Notes: a model not told the origin generated them from the sequence alone. Positions 10,250 to 22,619 are shown, numbered from the stretch's first letter. The stretch is DNA of 64,000 nt from Ctenosaura bakeri (GCA_948474755.1 CAOLHI010004221.1:62001-126000); one strand, 5' to 3'. Program-made: numbers and translations.

Positions 10250-12277
10250 ATGGTACAAAAGAGACAGTGATCAAAGTAACGTAGAAACCTGATTTACTTT
10301 GTTGCAAACAAATGGACAATAAATATATATTGTACAATATATAGTAAAAATACAGCATAATACGAGTGCCACTAAGAAAAAAAATAACCTAATTTTAAGA
10401 CTTATAAATGCTTATTTTTAATATATACATTGCAGAAATAAGCCACAATAAATACATCAAATTACATGTCATTCATCATAAATACTGAAAACATAAATAC
10501 AGAAGGATACAGTCAAAATAAAGACTACACCATAAGATTCAGTTTAAAATTTTTGTTGCCTACATTACCCTTTTGGTATTTGTGAGGTTACAGATAAAGG
10601 AAATTGAATCAACACATGGGCAGTATAATATAATGTCAATTGAATTTGTGTATATTTTGTTAACATTCTATTTTTGTCTCATGTTTCTCAGGGAAGAGCA
10701 AGGAAAAATGGTAAAGAAACAGAAACTGGCCATAACCTCTAAGATTTGAACTTTGTAGGGACTGATGCCTGTGACTGTCCTACTCAGAATATGGGCCAAG
10801 TACACAACTGAGGAGAAGCTATTTTGCACATTACCATGCAATGGTCTGACAGTAGTGTTTGCAGTGGGGAAGACAGAAAACTCATTCATCATGATCAAAA
10901 GGGGCCCAGTAACAGGTAAGCCTGTGTATCTGCCCTGAAATTTCTTGATTGAAATTATTACTGCTGTTTAGGATTACAAGTAGCTATGATAATTAGAATC
11001 TGTACCTCCTACTTCAAACATCAATTTTGAATCATTCTCTTGAATCATTCTCATTCCCAAAGAACAAGTGACTGGAAAAGTTATTGGAAAACCCACCAGC
11101 CCCCAATAAATATGCATGATTTACTTCATTTAATAAGAAAATTCTGGACCACATAGTTTCTGATGAATCTTACTCTCCCCCCCCATATATAAGAGGGGAT
11201 AAAAGGGTGAAGGGGTGTAAGGCAAGTTATGTAAATCTTACAACAGCTGGTATTATTTGAAGAGCTTTTTTAAAAAAATCACAAATGTGTCTTATTATGG
11301 TCAGTGTTGACGGAGCTTTCTTAGTCACTCAATATAAATGCCATTATCCTTACAAAAGTGCTGTATTTCATATGTGGATTAGTAACACCTGTCCATATAT
11401 GAATGCTTTCATTTCTGGAAGCTCTTATACCAGAAACACAATAAAATAAGACCAGGAGTGTGTTAGTTTCATGACAAGCTCCAGGCTCTTGGGGTACACC
11501 TTTTTCTTAACTATTTATGCATTATTAGATTTCTAGTTTTTTAAAAAAGCACATAGAGCACTGTACATGTGTTTTCATGAACTAAGCCACATGGATTTCT
11601 ATGGCGACTTTTGTCTGCTGCAAGAAAATGCAGGCAACAGGATACCGACAATGGCATAATGTGCTACGCAATTAAACCAGTAAGTGTAAAGTTTTTCTCA
11701 GGGCTGATCCAGAACTCTGAGAACTTACAGTTCTGCATGAAGAATATATGTAAGCAATCACCCTTCCAAGGCAGCTCTGGAAAACTTTTACACTTACTGG
11801 TTTAACTGTCTAGCACCTTCCTTCCTCCTTGCTATTGCATTCTTTAATATGGTACAGAGATGGATCGATAGAATCTTCAGAACCGTATTCAGGTCATAAG
11901 TAATGTAGTTAAAAATAAAAATGTGAGGAGGGCAAGGCACTGACTTTCCCCCTGCTATTGTTACTTTCCCTGAGTGGAAAGCAACTATATAAACAACAGT
12001 CTGTGTGGGTTTTGAGGCGCACCACATTATTGGAAAGCCCAGAAAATCAGGGCTCCAGATCATGTGGAGAATCTTCACATAAAGACAGATGGCACTTGGA
12101 TGCTCCCACCTCAGATGTTTACTTTAACTGGATTGCTGAACACTGAAATAGGTTTTACAAGTTGCACTATTTATTTTGATAAGCATTAAGTGTCAGCAGC
12201 TACTGAACAGAATGCATGTGGCTTTATGGTACAATTTCATCCTCTCAGTTTCCACGCTAAGTTGCATCTGTAACTGT

Positions 12278-13040
12278 GGCCCTTTTCTCACGGGGTGCAG
12301 AAATCGTGCCGCTACGATCCAGGTGGGTTTTCCCTTAATCCCCACTAACACGGACTGAAATTTTAGGAACGTTCTCACAGCTCCATAGAGAAAAGGCTTA
12401 GGCAGCATCAATGCATTCACACAATATTACCATGGCCACTCCCACAGGTGTCCTTTCCCCGTCCTGTCTGGCAGTGATTGGCTGTGCTCAATTTTTAAAA
12501 GAAACACTCTGAGCGTCATCACGGACGTCAGTACACACGCGTGTCCCCTTACATCCTCCAACGAACCCCCCCACCCTGTCCCGCACCTTTCTTTGGAGCC
12601 GCCGTGGAGACATTTCCCCCCTCTGTCTTTCTACTTGCTTTCTGCTGTTTTGTGTATGGAGCACAAGCTGCTGACGAACATTGCTGGGGTGCTAGCCCCG
12701 CTAATGACGATCCTTTCAGCCTTGATAGCAGCACTGGAAAGCACTGGAGGCAGTCTTGTCGCTTATGCTGGCCACACCTAAATTCCTGCCTCTCTTGATC
12801 CCCTGCACGAATCAGTACGCACCGTCGCTTTTTCACAAAACGACAAGCACGGATTGGAGGAAAAAAACCACATTTCTTCTGGTTTTTTAAAAGTGCGCGC
12901 GAATGCTGGATGGTGGCTCCCCCGCGCGGATTGAGGTGAGAATCAAAAAAATTAAATGCGACCCGGTTCTCTCTAAGGTGAAAAAGGCCCCCGTTCGAGG
13001 TCGACCTGGGAAGATTTAATTACCCCGTGAGAAAAGGGCC
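12278..13040. mobile_element. MITE or deleted DNA transposon, 763 bp, TSD TGT
   Basis: The left end GGCCCTTTTCTCACGGGGT is repeated exactly, inverted, at the right end (ACCCCGTGAGAAAAGGGCC), giving 19 bp of perfect terminal repeat. TGT flanks both sides (12275-12277 and 13041-13043). The interior is GC- and CpG-richer than its surroundings. An ATG at about 12658 opens a frame starting MEHKLLTNIAGVLAPLMT that ends within the element. I could not assign it to a transposase. The perfect ends suggest a young insertion. Confidence 0.85.
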
Positions 13041-13461
13041 TGTGAAACAAAACCAGTTCACTTAAGGTTGATAGCAAAGTTGTGCTTTGTTATCCTAATT
13101 GTCCTGTATCCTCAAGGTCTTGTTTTATACGGGTCCAAAATTCATATGGAGACTAAAGCGAATTAAACCAGGACAGAAGTAGTTTATTATGTTTGGACAT
13201 GTTAAGAACCCAGGCATATTCCACAGATTAAAGAGCTTTCCTTTGTGATTCAGTAAACAGCATCTGCAGAATTGATTTTAATCTATGAAAGCTTGTGCTA
13301 AAATAAATAAATTGGTTAACATTATAGATGCTATTAGAATCCCTCCCCTCTAATTTTATAAGATAAATTCTATTGCTCTCAGCCAGCAAGAACAGTTGTT
13401 CCATGGGATCACTTTCCCGTTGGGCCCTAATGTGATTATGAAGGAAATCTGACGCAGCTTC

Positions 13462-13640
13462 ATCATGGGGTTTTCTCGGCAAGATTTGTTAAGATGGGGT
13501 CTGCTCTTGCCTTCCTCTGAGGTTGAGAGTATGACTTACCCAAGATCACCCAGTGGGTTTCCATGACTGAACAGATATTCAAGCCCCATTCTCCATCGTC
13601 ATAGTCCAGCACTCAAACCACTATACTACACTGACATGTA
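13462..13640 (-). mobile_element. tRNA-derived SINE (CORE/MIR-like), truncated
   Basis: Read on the minus strand it has the head 'AGTATAGTGGTTTGAGTGCT' and then the CORE-like part 'GGAAACCCACTGGGTGATCT'. The 3' tail is missing. Many other copies lie in the window. Confidence 0.65.
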
Positions 13641-16600
13641 TATACGGCTGTTAAAAGAAAATTTGCATTTTATACAATGACTCTGAAACATACCCTACGG
13701 TCAAGTGTTTATTACATAACCAATGTTTCATACCCCTGGTTTACTGCAGATCTTACACTGGAGGAAACAAGGAGTGTGCCAAACTATATACTTCTCCCAA
13801 ACTATGTATTTTTATATCGAACTGAAAAACTGGAAATAACATAAACTGATAGCAGAAGAGTTATAATATGGACCCCACTTATGTTTTAGTCATCTTTTAC
13901 TTTGCCAGGCATCTTACTGTCCACTCAGATTTTCCAAATACTTTACACGCCATTCAAGGCCAGAAGAAACCTCTGGTCATGGCCAGGCCAACTGGACTGT
14001 GGTAATTCAGAATCCCAAGCAAGTTCCATTATGGGAGGAGATGAGTTAGAAGACTTTGGGATGACTCTGCCCATCTCTAATGATCAATAAAGATATGCTG
14101 CTGAAACTAAATTGGTTAGGAAAGTGCTGCCAGTGGTTTTCTTCCCAGTCAGTTAATTTTGATGTGTTGGGTAACTTTTTATTAGACATGAGCGGGCACA
14201 AGGACTTAATGTATCCAGCAGCGATGCGGTCTTTCACACTTGCTGACCTGCATACAAAACTAAAAGGCATCAAATATGTTATGCATTCAGCGGGATCATT
14301 TTCAATATCTGTGTGGCCTCGACAGCCACCATGAAAAGGAAAAGATAACATGCAAAACTTGTACAAAACACATTCACTGTTATTTGCCATTTAGTCACAA
14401 CAAGCCTTTTGGCACATAGAGGTAAAGTTCACAGATATAAAACCAAAGGCTTTAATGATGCAGGAAAGACAGCACTTAATTAACTGAGCCACGGGAGTTT
14501 ATTCCACCTTCCTCTCCCATGTCTTGTGCTACGTATGGCCGAAAGAAGACAAGGAAATAAGTCTGAAAGAAATCCACAGGGCTGTCAAGTAGAAGAGAAT
14601 TAATGGGAAGCAAGCTCAGCTCTCTCTTGACATCCACGTAACTGGGCCTTGCTGTGAGGCAGCTGTTGATCTGGTGGGTAGACGACCCAAGGTGGTTAGA
14701 ATCATGAACAAAAACTAGTAAGAAAGCTTAAGGCTTTGTACAGATTACATGGCTCCTTGCAACATGAAATGAAAGACAGCAGGGCCATGTCCCCCTCCCC
14801 AGGAGACAGCACAAGATGTGCATTTCCTATGGAACCAACAGAAAAGCCAAAGTTAGGATTGTACCCTTCAGTCTACAGTAGTGAGCCCAAAAAGTTATTT
14901 CAATATGATATATATACAATTATGATAAACATTTCTGAGAGGGCTATAATTTTACTAATTATAATTAAAAACAGATTTTGCTAATTATTTTTTATCACAG
15001 TGCCAGGCAGAGAGGGATTGTGCATGCCACACAGCTGTTTCATCCATACAAGGCGCTTCCTCCTCAGTAACCAATCAGTTTCTAGACTGAGCATGTACCT
15101 AAAAGGATGGAGTTACCCAAACAACAAAGAGTGGTATCTTGTATTTTAAAGAAGCAATTATACATTCAAAGCGCTGGGCATTTTTTTTTTAAAAGTGATC
15201 ACCTATGAATTTGCACTTTTTCAAAAGTAGAGCGTCAAATGGTATATATACATATATTGTGGGTTATAGTGCCTGAACAAGGTGAAACTCTGACTTAGCT
15301 GTTAAGTAGGGAAGCCAGAGGATAGTTTTTTGTGTTTGTTTTTTTGTTGTTGTCCATGTTGCAGACATAGGCATCCTTCTTGTGATCTGAAAAGAAATCA
15401 TAAATGAATGTTTCTAGTTGGATCTACCTGATCCAAAGAGTTCATATTCTGATATCTACACAGTGCTCTGCTGTTTGCAGGGACACCCAACTGACCTTGA
15501 AGAAGGAAGTCGCTCTGGCTTACAGTCCTTGGCATACATAGATCTGCTCCCTCCACTGAAGTAAACAGAGAAGACGGTGCGTGCAAGATGTCCATGTGTA
15601 CACAGGCTCTGGTGTAGCATATTGGTCAGTCAATAATAGCAGCTAAGAGTTTTGGTTTAAATCTTTAAATAAAAGTGATTGGTTGTGGATGTATTGCTGT
15701 TGACATCAGTCAATTTTCAGGCAAAGCCTTTAATATCTGTACCCTGCTGTAGGTAAAATCTCATCCCACACTGGAGGGAATGGCTAAATGCCCACAGAAC
15801 CCTGTCTCTACCTTCTATTTAGAAGTGCTCCCAGTCTGTCCCTTTCTCAACAAACAATAATGTTCTCCTCTTACTAATAGCTGATCTAAGAGTTCTGCAA
15901 TTGGCTATGGAAAATCTGCACAAGTTCTTCCTGATAGTTTTTGCATGGTGTCCATGTGATGTTTTTTTAAAAAAAAATGAAAATAAAACCCCACAATATT
16001 TCTAAGACTTTTCATAACCTCCAAAAGTAAGGGGAGGCACTAAAGTGCATTAGTTAGCTGTATGGTTGCAGGGCAACAAAAGTATGTGCATGCAAAAGCT
16101 ACCATTTTGCTTTTGAAAGTGAGCACAGCATGTACAATCTACCAAAGTGTAGTTGCAAGAAGGCCCACTGTGCAGAATGGAAGAAGACTTCCTATTTAAT
16201 GAAGTCCTGTTCATTTCACTGGATCATCAGGCTAATTTTACATTATCTTAGCAGTGTGTTACCCATTTCCATGTGACAGCTTCTCACATTGTCTAGTATC
16301 TATGTAACAGGGAGACTATGCACAAGATAGAACTGAGAACAAGTATGATATTGGGGTGTACTGGTTAACGTAGTACAACCCGGTTTTGACACAAATCTCA
16401 CAAAGTGACATTGGGCTATTCAGCTCTACACTATCTCACAGGCTTGTTATGCAGATCAATCCGCATTTGAGGTAGGGAGATCCATATACTCAGCCCTGAG
16501 CTGGTTAGAAATGAAATCAACAGAAATGAAGGCAAGTGAATGGAGATATCATAAGGGCTCCCATTTATACATATTACTAGAGCAGCATAGAGAAGCAGCC

Positions 16601-17814
16601 ATAGAAAAACAGGGATTGCTCCACAAAGGCAGCATACATTACTCACAAAGCCCAATTAGAGTCCTCTTAACAGTATACACAGCTGTCCTGTAAACATAGC
16701 TTTCCCCTAATTGAAGGGGTGCCATTAAAAAAAAGTGCTGTGGGTGGGTGGCAGGAAATCCCTGCATGTTTTGAAGGATATGAAGAGTAGCTAGATGTTT
16801 CACATTGTACATTCCCTTGGGAGCTTCTGGCAGGAAAATGGAGTGGGAAGGCCTAAAGTAAAACAACAAAACATATGAGCCAGTCCCAACTAGCTAACTT
16901 TGGCTGGATCATGCCCAGCTTCCTGGTTGTGTTGGCAACTTTAAAAAAAATAACAGAGGATTGTCCAACATTTCAACTTTCTAGAAAATGTTCATACCTA
17001 TCAGACTAATCTAAAAAAATAGGGCTGATGTGCGCCCTTCACTCCTTTCTAGAGAGATTTTGTTGAAGTGCTAACAAGAGCCCCAGGCAAAGTGAAATAA
17101 ATGAAATATGCCCAGCCATGGTTCTTCCTAAATTTTCCCTTAGATTTTTAGGTTACACATATAAATTGACTCCAGGGTAGATCAAAGAATATAGTTCCAT
17201 GTCAGCTTTAAACATCACTCCAAAAGAGAAACATAGCTTGCCTAACAAAATTTGAAGTGGCTGTGCCGTTCTGCTCAAATGTTCAGCTTCAATGAACATG
17301 CTGTTCATTTTTATCAAGACATGAATACTAAGCTACAATAAATAAAAAATATACACTACTGAACAATTCAGGGTTGTTGTGAGTTTTTTTTGTAATCACA
17401 TATACATTGAAAAATTCACCTTCTTCAAATTGTGTGAAAATTTAGTACTCTAAACATAAAGATTTCAAAGTAAAGTTTTCATTATCTTGCACGGGCCCGA
17501 CAATAAAATGAGAAACTCTGAGTCAGACAGCCCCGCTTCACATAGTTTGACAGGTAGGCTGCTATTTTGTACTGTTCCTTTGTTTTAAAATCTAGGTATT
17601 TTCTATCAAAAGACCATTTGATTCCCCCCCACTTTAAATCTGTACATTAACTGTTTTTGTGCAATGGCTATAGCCAGTACAGCTTGAAAAGAAAGAAATA
17701 AACCAAAACCAGAGTCTGTCCCCTTGTCTCCACAGCTAAAGAAAAAAGAAAGTTTCAAGGAATCCAGTTAAAATAGAGTGCATTTCAATATAAGGGGTTC
17801 AGTCCTAAAATAAT

Positions 17815-18888
17815 TTAAACAGGTACCGTTTCCATGACAGGTGATTTGATACACTCTTCATGCAGTCTGCTCTTTTCTGAAAGGCTAAGTGAATTCTCGG
17901 TGGGATGCTCTGGGAGGTGAGCGCCACCATTCAAAGCAGAAACAAATCCATCTTGTGAAGGACTTTTCAAGTATGAGGGAAAGTCCACTTGGGAGTGTCT
18001 TGGCCTGTGCTCAGTGTATAAACTACCACATGGAACAGCACTGTCGCTTTCAGAAGAAGAGCAGCAGACTATGACAGAAGGATTTGAAGAAGGATAAAGT
18101 GAACTGCCGTAACTTTCCTCTGATTGCCGTGTATAGTCAACTAACTGTTCTGAAGTTGGGTTGTAAGGCACCAGGGAAAGATTACCATTCTTGACAGTAT
18201 CCCTTTCAGGGTAAGTTTCACGGATCTGATTAGGAGTGCCAGGGTTGTGGTTCTCTATTTGGTAATAAAGTGATGAAGCGTTGGTATAGTAGGAGGATGC
18301 CTTTGAGTGGTTTTCATGCATGGCAGTGCTGTCAGAATAGCACAGGACAGAAGGAAGTGCTTGCACCATGTCGGCATGAGCACCCAGCCCTTCCACAAAT
18401 TCATCCACTTTTTCTTCTTCATCCTCATCATCGTCATCATCTTCCTCCTCCTCTTCTTCCTCCTCCTCCTCATCTTCGTCTGTTTCACTTGGTGCTAAAC
18501 TCTGTGTGCTAGAATCGGTAACTCCACTACAAAAGCTACTTGCATCTTCCTCTTCTTCTTCTTCCTCCTCCCCTGGGCACCCCAAATCATCAACTGACTG
18601 CAAGTGCATCACAGTTGCCGCCCGAGGCTCTGCTTCAATTTCAAAGTTGTCTGGAACCGAATATTCCAGCTGGTGGGTTGTAGGGCCCACTGAACTGCTG
18701 TGAGCGCTGATTTCACTGTGGCAACCATTCAGTGCAGGGACTTGCTGCTCCCTGTTTTTCTCCAATTCAAGTTTCATTATAGTGTGCAAAAAGTGAGTCC
18801 GAACACGGATGGGGTTAAATTCAATTCTGCCCGCTGTATTGCTACATCCTTCTTTAGTGCAACCACACGGGAAAGACATACGATCCAC
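17815..18888 (-). CDS. CSRNP3: CSRNP3 coding exon 4 (last), residues 236-592 and stop
   Basis: The final and largest coding exon encodes residues 236-592 of cysteine/serine-rich nuclear protein 3. It begins at a TTTTCTCAAG acceptor with [10 protein letters not shown] and continues in frame from exon 3 (phase 0). It completes the cysteine-rich domain (Cys 243, 245 and 250) and then gives the conserved block [20 protein letters not shown] (260-279). Two acidic tracts follow, at about 342-350 and 370-394; the second is 25 residues, nearly all Glu/Asp. A Ser/Thr-rich C-terminal half follows, ending [17 protein letters not shown] proteins are nuclear and reported to bind AGAGTG-type DNA and activate transcription; the acidic half would suit an activation region (inference). 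Stop codon at 17815-17817. Frames on the opposite strand over the acidic tracts are shadows. Confidence 0.97.
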   Translation of the reverse strand: MDRMSFPCGCTKEGCSNTAGRIEFNPIRVRTHFLHTIMKLELEKNREQQVPALNGCHSEISAHSSSVGPTTHQLEYSVPDNFEIEAEPRAATVMHLQSVDDLGCPGEEEEEEEEDASSFCSGVTDSSTQSLAPSETDEDEEEEEEEEEEDDDDDEDEEEKVDEFVEGLGAHADMVQALPSVLCYSDSTAMHENHSKASSYYTNASSLYYQIENHNPGTPNQIRETYPERDTVKNGNLSLVPYNPTSEQLVDYTRQSEESYGSSLYPSSNPSVIVCCSSSESDSAVPCGSLYTEHRPRHSQVDFPSYLKSPSQDGFVSALNGGAHLPEHPTENSLSLSEKSRLHEECIKSPVMETVPV

Positions 18889-19301
18889 CTTGAGAAAAGA
18901 GACCATTGATTAACTGCATGTCTGAAAATGGGAGAGGGCAGGAACAAGCAAAGTAAAGAATCTCAATATGGAAGAAACTGATGGTAAAACTACGGAACTT
19001 CAACTAGGAAAACTGCCCTAGAAATATAGTTGAAGGGTGATACACACTCACATACCAATTACACCAGTTAAGACCTTCTAGATGAAAAATGTTCAGTTAT
19101 CTGGCAGAAATAAACAAAGAACCTTAAAGTCCAAAGCTCTATTACAGATAAGGAGGGTAACACAGATATAATACAGCTGGTTGATAACTTTAACAAAGAA
19201 TCAGGAGCCCACCATGAGATCTCAGGCATACTTCTTAAGTGTTAATCCCTGTCTGCTCCCTACTTCTCATGTTGTTAACAGACAGCCTTGCTTGTAACCA
19301 G

Positions 19302-19465
19302 GGCCATTTCTGCACTATGCTGTAATAGTGCTATTATTCCACTTTCAACATCCTATGGAATTCTGGGATTTGCAGTTTAGGGAGGGGCAGTTAGTATTCT
19401 CAGCCAGAGAGCTCTTTGGCCTCAGTACACTACAAACCCTAGAATTCCACAGCATGTTTAGATCT
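19302..19465. mobile_element. Small palindromic MITE, copy 3 (right end lost)
   Basis: Starts GGCCATTTCTGCAC and carries 'GCTATTATTCCACTTTCAAC'. Then comes the interior segment 'TCTCAGCCAGAGAGCTCTTT' and the start of the returning arm. It breaks off after 'TTCCACAGCATGTTTAG'. Confidence 0.75.
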
Positions 19466-20526
19466 CACCAAGGTTAGGGCTCTAAAGCCATGATTAGATG
19501 CTGGTGTCAGAATTAGGGTTAACTGGGAACTACAGTTAATGTCTACACTGACATAATAGTTTACCCTGGATGGATTAGGGGACAGAAGACCTATCACTAG
19601 AGGTCGCAGTTGTTGAGGTGCCTATATAATCCCAGAACCTGCTTCCAAACACTTAACTACTGGCAATATTACATCTGCACTAGCCAAATAAGAGGTGTGA
19701 CTTTGCAGTGCTGTGCAAGTGCCACAGTAACATCAACCGTTGGTCATATAGGCAGGGACGTAATAATTTACTCCATTCAAAAACAATTAACTTCTGAATC
19801 ACAAAACTGACCTCGAGACTTTTCAGCATTATATAACACTCATGATTAATTGTGGTGGGAAAAGTGTAGTCCAGTGGTCCCAGAGTACTACCATCATTCC
19901 CAAAATATTGTAGTGAAAAACATGTGAATGTTCCTAGAAGCTCCTTTTAAATAGATCTCCGGGCCACTCTGTGTTGTTTAATACTCCCATCTATTGTTTT
20001 CAAAATATGGAGTGGACATTCAGACACTTCCAGTTTCCTTTTTCGAAAAAAGTGTTATTATCATGGTGGCATTTTTGGTTGTCCACGTGGTCCTAAATGA
20101 CCCTGGGGCAGAAAACTGGCCACTGGGCCCACTTAAGTTCCCCACTGCTATTAAAAATGGACATAAAGTGGACAAATCCTCAACTACTAGAGAGACATAT
20201 CAAATATTCCCCCTAGAGACATCTCAAGGCCCTAACAGATACACTGTGGATCTGGATCTACTAATCAATCTCTTGGTGATTTCCAGTAGATTCACAAAGG
20301 GTTTCTGATACCCAGTTATCTAATAATAGCATCTTGCTTCTCCCTATCAAAATCAGGTTGCTGAAAAACCAGGAGTGGACTTCAGTTGTGAAAGGAGTTT
20401 GTTAGCTTGGCTCTAGTCCTGATGATCAGTTCCTAGAGTAAGTGTGTGTTGACAGGCACCTGATTTCCTAATTCTTGGTATGCAGGCTGTAACCACTATT
20501 TTGTATCATGTCCAACTTGAATATCG

Positions 20527-20562
20527 TTGTCGTCGTCGTCGTCATCATCATCATCATCATAT
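20527..20562. repeat. Trinucleotide repeat (GTC)n(ATC)n
   Basis: Four to five GTC units run into about seven ATC units. It gives a poly-Arg/poly-His frame that is not a gene. Confidence 0.9.
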
Positions 20563-20597
20563 CCCACAAACCAGAAATTTGTTTACTCCTGGTATAA

Positions 20598-20847
20598 AAA
20601 TGTGTGTGTGTGCTTGTATGTGTGCATATGCTTCAAGCTGCTTGTCAACTGATGATGACCCCATGAATTCCATAGGGTTTTCTTAGGCAAAGAATTCTCA
20701 GAGGTGGTTTGTGACATCCCTCCTCTGAAATAAGGTCTACAGCACCTGCTATTCTGTGGCAGATCCCCCATCCAAATACTAACCAGACCTGACTCTGTTT
20801 ACCTTCCAAGGTCAGAGGAGATCTGGTCCTTTCAGGATATTTAGGCA
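20598..20847 (-). mobile_element. 5S rRNA-derived SINE (copy 1)
   Basis: On the minus strand the head runs from 20847 and follows the 5S rRNA order: 'AGATCTCCTCTGACCTTGGA', 'GGTCTGGTTAGTATTTGGAT', then 'GGGGGATCTGCC' and 'GCAGGTGCTGTAG'. These correspond to the 5S internal promoter region (A box, intermediate element, C box). The body continues 'AAGAAAACCCTATGGAATTC' and the tail '..AGTTGACAAGCAGCTTGAAG' before a CA-rich end. A second copy lies at 36546-36770. Confidence 0.85.
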
Positions 20848-20953
20848 GGAAATGTCACAAAAACACTACCCTGAAAATTTGCTATCATTTCTTAAAGTCA
20901 GTTGACAGCCTCTTTTTGGAACATTTGTATGAACGTGCATAGAGGGGAACTTT

Positions 20954-21005
20954 CTGTGTGTGTGTGTGTGTTGTGTATGCTGTGTGTGTGTGTGTGTGTG
21001 TGTGT
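20954..21005. repeat. (TG)n microsatellite
   Basis: Two TG runs, the longer about 14 units, split by TTGTGTATGC. Confidence 0.95.
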
Positions 21006-21240
21006 AGTTGTTGTTATTATTGTGTGCCTTCTATTTGTTTCCAACTTATGGCAACCCCAAAGTAAACCTATCACAAGGTTCTCTTCACAAGATTTGATCA
21101 CAGCTGGTTTTCCACAACCATCATCTTCCTCTGAGGCTGCAGGAGTGTGACTTGCTCAAGGTCACCCAAGGGGGTTCCTTGATGATTTGAAACCTGATCT
21201 CCCAGAGTTGGTTCAGCACTCCAACCACACCACACTGGCT
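21006..21240 (-). mobile_element. tRNA-derived SINE (CORE/MIR-like)
   Basis: The reverse complement reads head '..AGTGTGGTGTGGTTGGAGTG', the CORE-like 'GGGTGACCTTGAGCAAGTCA', then 'AACCTTGTGATAGGTTTACT' and an (AAC)n tail near 21008. It ends about 80 bp from exon 3. Confidence 0.7.
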
Positions 21241-21318
21241 CTCATATATGGAACCATAACTTGGCTCCCAGACTTTTCTCCCTAGCCACAGTGAAGAATA
21301 CTCCAGGCCAGCTCTCAC

Positions 21319-21615
21319 CTGGCATTTTATGCCTGCAAGACTGCAAGTACAAGTTTCTGGGTCACAGAAGACTCGGCAGTCACAGCCACAGTCTTCTCTC
21401 GAAAGACGTATGGCTCGCAGCTCGTGTTTTTCTTCCACGTCTATCTTCTTGACTCCAGAGGCTCGCAGAAGCGCCCTTCGCTTTTTTGTTGGTAGAGGTT
21501 GTAGAAAGAAGTACTCATCAACTTCTGTGTTGTCAAGATCTATGTCATCATCGGAAATATCATCCAGTGTCAAAGTGTTTGCTTCCTCAGATTCCACTGT
21601 GCCGTTTTTAGTCAT
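21319..21615 (-). CDS. CSRNP3: CSRNP3 coding exon 3, residues 137-235
   Basis: Exactly 99 codons, entered after a TTTCTTACAG acceptor with [10 protein letters not shown] and left at GCCAG|GTGAGA; both junctions are phase 0. It encodes an acidic stretch ([13 protein letters not shown], from about 153) and a basic segment TKKRRALL (about 179), a plausible nuclear localisation signal. The cysteine-rich domain begins with Cys 212, 214, 216, 220, 225, 227 and 234 in [11 protein letters not shown]...[11 protein letters not shown]. With exon 4 this makes the CXC-like cysteine cluster typical of the CSRNP/AXUD1 family. An internal ATG starts this exon, but the reading frame is continuous with exon 2, so it is not the translation start. 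The domain is intact. Confidence 0.97.
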
Positions 21616-21847
21616 CTGTAAGAAACAGGCAGTAAAGAGGCATCAGAGTTTCACTGACAAGCAGAGGCATTTTTAGCTTAGAAAACAGTTGCAGAGAGAT
21701 GACAAAGCCACATACTCAAAGGAGAATTCATTCTTCAAAGCAGTTTTTTTATTATTATTTTGTCATTAAAAAGTTTTGTGGCCCCACATCTCATGTACAC
21801 AAACAGTTTACAGCAGCACCGTAAAACAATACAACAATCCCATAGAG

Positions 21848-22000
21848 CTAGAATTGCCAGAGTGAAAACTGGAGACAGCTTCTGTCACTTTAATGAGTGT
21901 ACAGGAGAGGGAATTTTAGCAAGTGCTGCTTGTTACTTGGTTGTGTGACAAGCCGCACCTACTATAATTCCCTGATCTGTACAGCCTATTGAAGGTAAAG
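21848..22000. mobile_element. Foldback MITE, family A (copy 2)
   Basis: Carries 'GTGAAAACTGGAGACAG', 'GTGCTGCTTGTTACTTGGTT' and 'ACAAGCCGCACCTACTATAA', matching the other family A copies. The halves are inverted relative to each other but well diverged. Confidence 0.5.
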
Positions 22001-22619
22001 CAGCTTCCTCCAATCTTTGGTCTGGTAATCATATGTAGAATATATTAATAATACTATATTAAAAGGAGTTCAAAACAGCTGATGGCTAAGGAATGTTCAA
22101 GTAAACACACATATTTTCAAGAAGTGCCTAAAAGACATATGATTGGAGCCTGCCACAAAGCAGAAGAGAGATCATTCCATAGGACAGGAGTCCAAAACTC
22201 TGACTTCTCGTTGCTGCCAAGCAGAAAATCCACAGGCTATGGCACAACCAGCAGGGCCTCCCTGAAGACTGTGATGGCTGATAGGAGGGATTAGTACAGG
22301 GTGGAACTAGGCTACTAAGCAAGCCCTGAGAACCAGCCCCCTCCTCCAGGATCTCAAATGCCTGTTCCTCAGTGGGGAAGGGAATTTTACCTTCCCCACC
22401 CCCAGGTGTCTTAGGCTCAGGAGAGACACTTTCCAAAACACAAAGTGAAGTCAATTTTTGGGGGGAAAGGCCTTCTGTGAGCCTAAATGGCTGAGGGAGG
22501 AGCAAAGGCATGATAAAACTGCCCAGTAGAAGGCCAGGGAAACTTTTTGAGCTTTTTGAGTTTGAGTTTGAGCTTTTTGACCACTACAAATATGTAACCC
22601 CCTTAGTTTTGTAGCTACA

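Larger units (their letters stand above)
10001..17814 (-). other. CSRNP3: Probable CSRNP3 3' UTR and 3' flank
   Basis: This follows the CSRNP3 stop codon on the minus strand. From 17814 to 13641 I recognise no interspersed repeat, in contrast with the rest of the window. That fits a long conserved 3' UTR, and CSRNP3 is known for one. Candidate minus-strand polyadenylation signals (plus-strand coordinates) are AATAAA at 14498-14503, 13183-13188 and 12170-12175, and ATTAAA at 10417-10422. The true cleavage site cannot be chosen from sequence. Minus-strand TGTATATA motifs of Pumilio type lie at 15245-15252, 14911-14918 and 10422-10429. The interruptions are a MITE at 12278-13040 and a SINE at 13462-13640. 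No open frame here has a domain. Confidence 0.45.
18889..21318 (-). other. CSRNP3: CSRNP3 intron 3 (phase 0), 2.4 kb
   Basis: Donor GTGAGA at 21318-21313, acceptor CAAG ending at 18889. It holds a partial MITE, a trinucleotide repeat, a 5S-derived SINE, a TG microsatellite and a tRNA-derived SINE, each listed separately. In 18889-19300 and 19470-20520 I see no gene or nameable repeat. The 104-codon frame at 19994-20308 has no domain. Confidence 0.9.

Noticed and set aside
18255..18703. Several open frames on both strands over the CSRNP3 acidic region
   Set aside because: They are shifted or antisense readings of GAG/GAA/GAT repeats in exon 4, with Lys/Arg/Met- or Pro/His/Leu-biased composition.
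20598..20847. Functional 5S rRNA gene
   Set aside because: The 5S-like part is diverged and fused to a SINE body and tail, and a second copy has the same fusion; it is a SINE.
21319..21615. Internal ATG at the start of CSRNP3 exon 3 as a possible translation start
   Set aside because: The upstream exons are in frame and encode the conserved family N-terminus, so this Met is residue 137.
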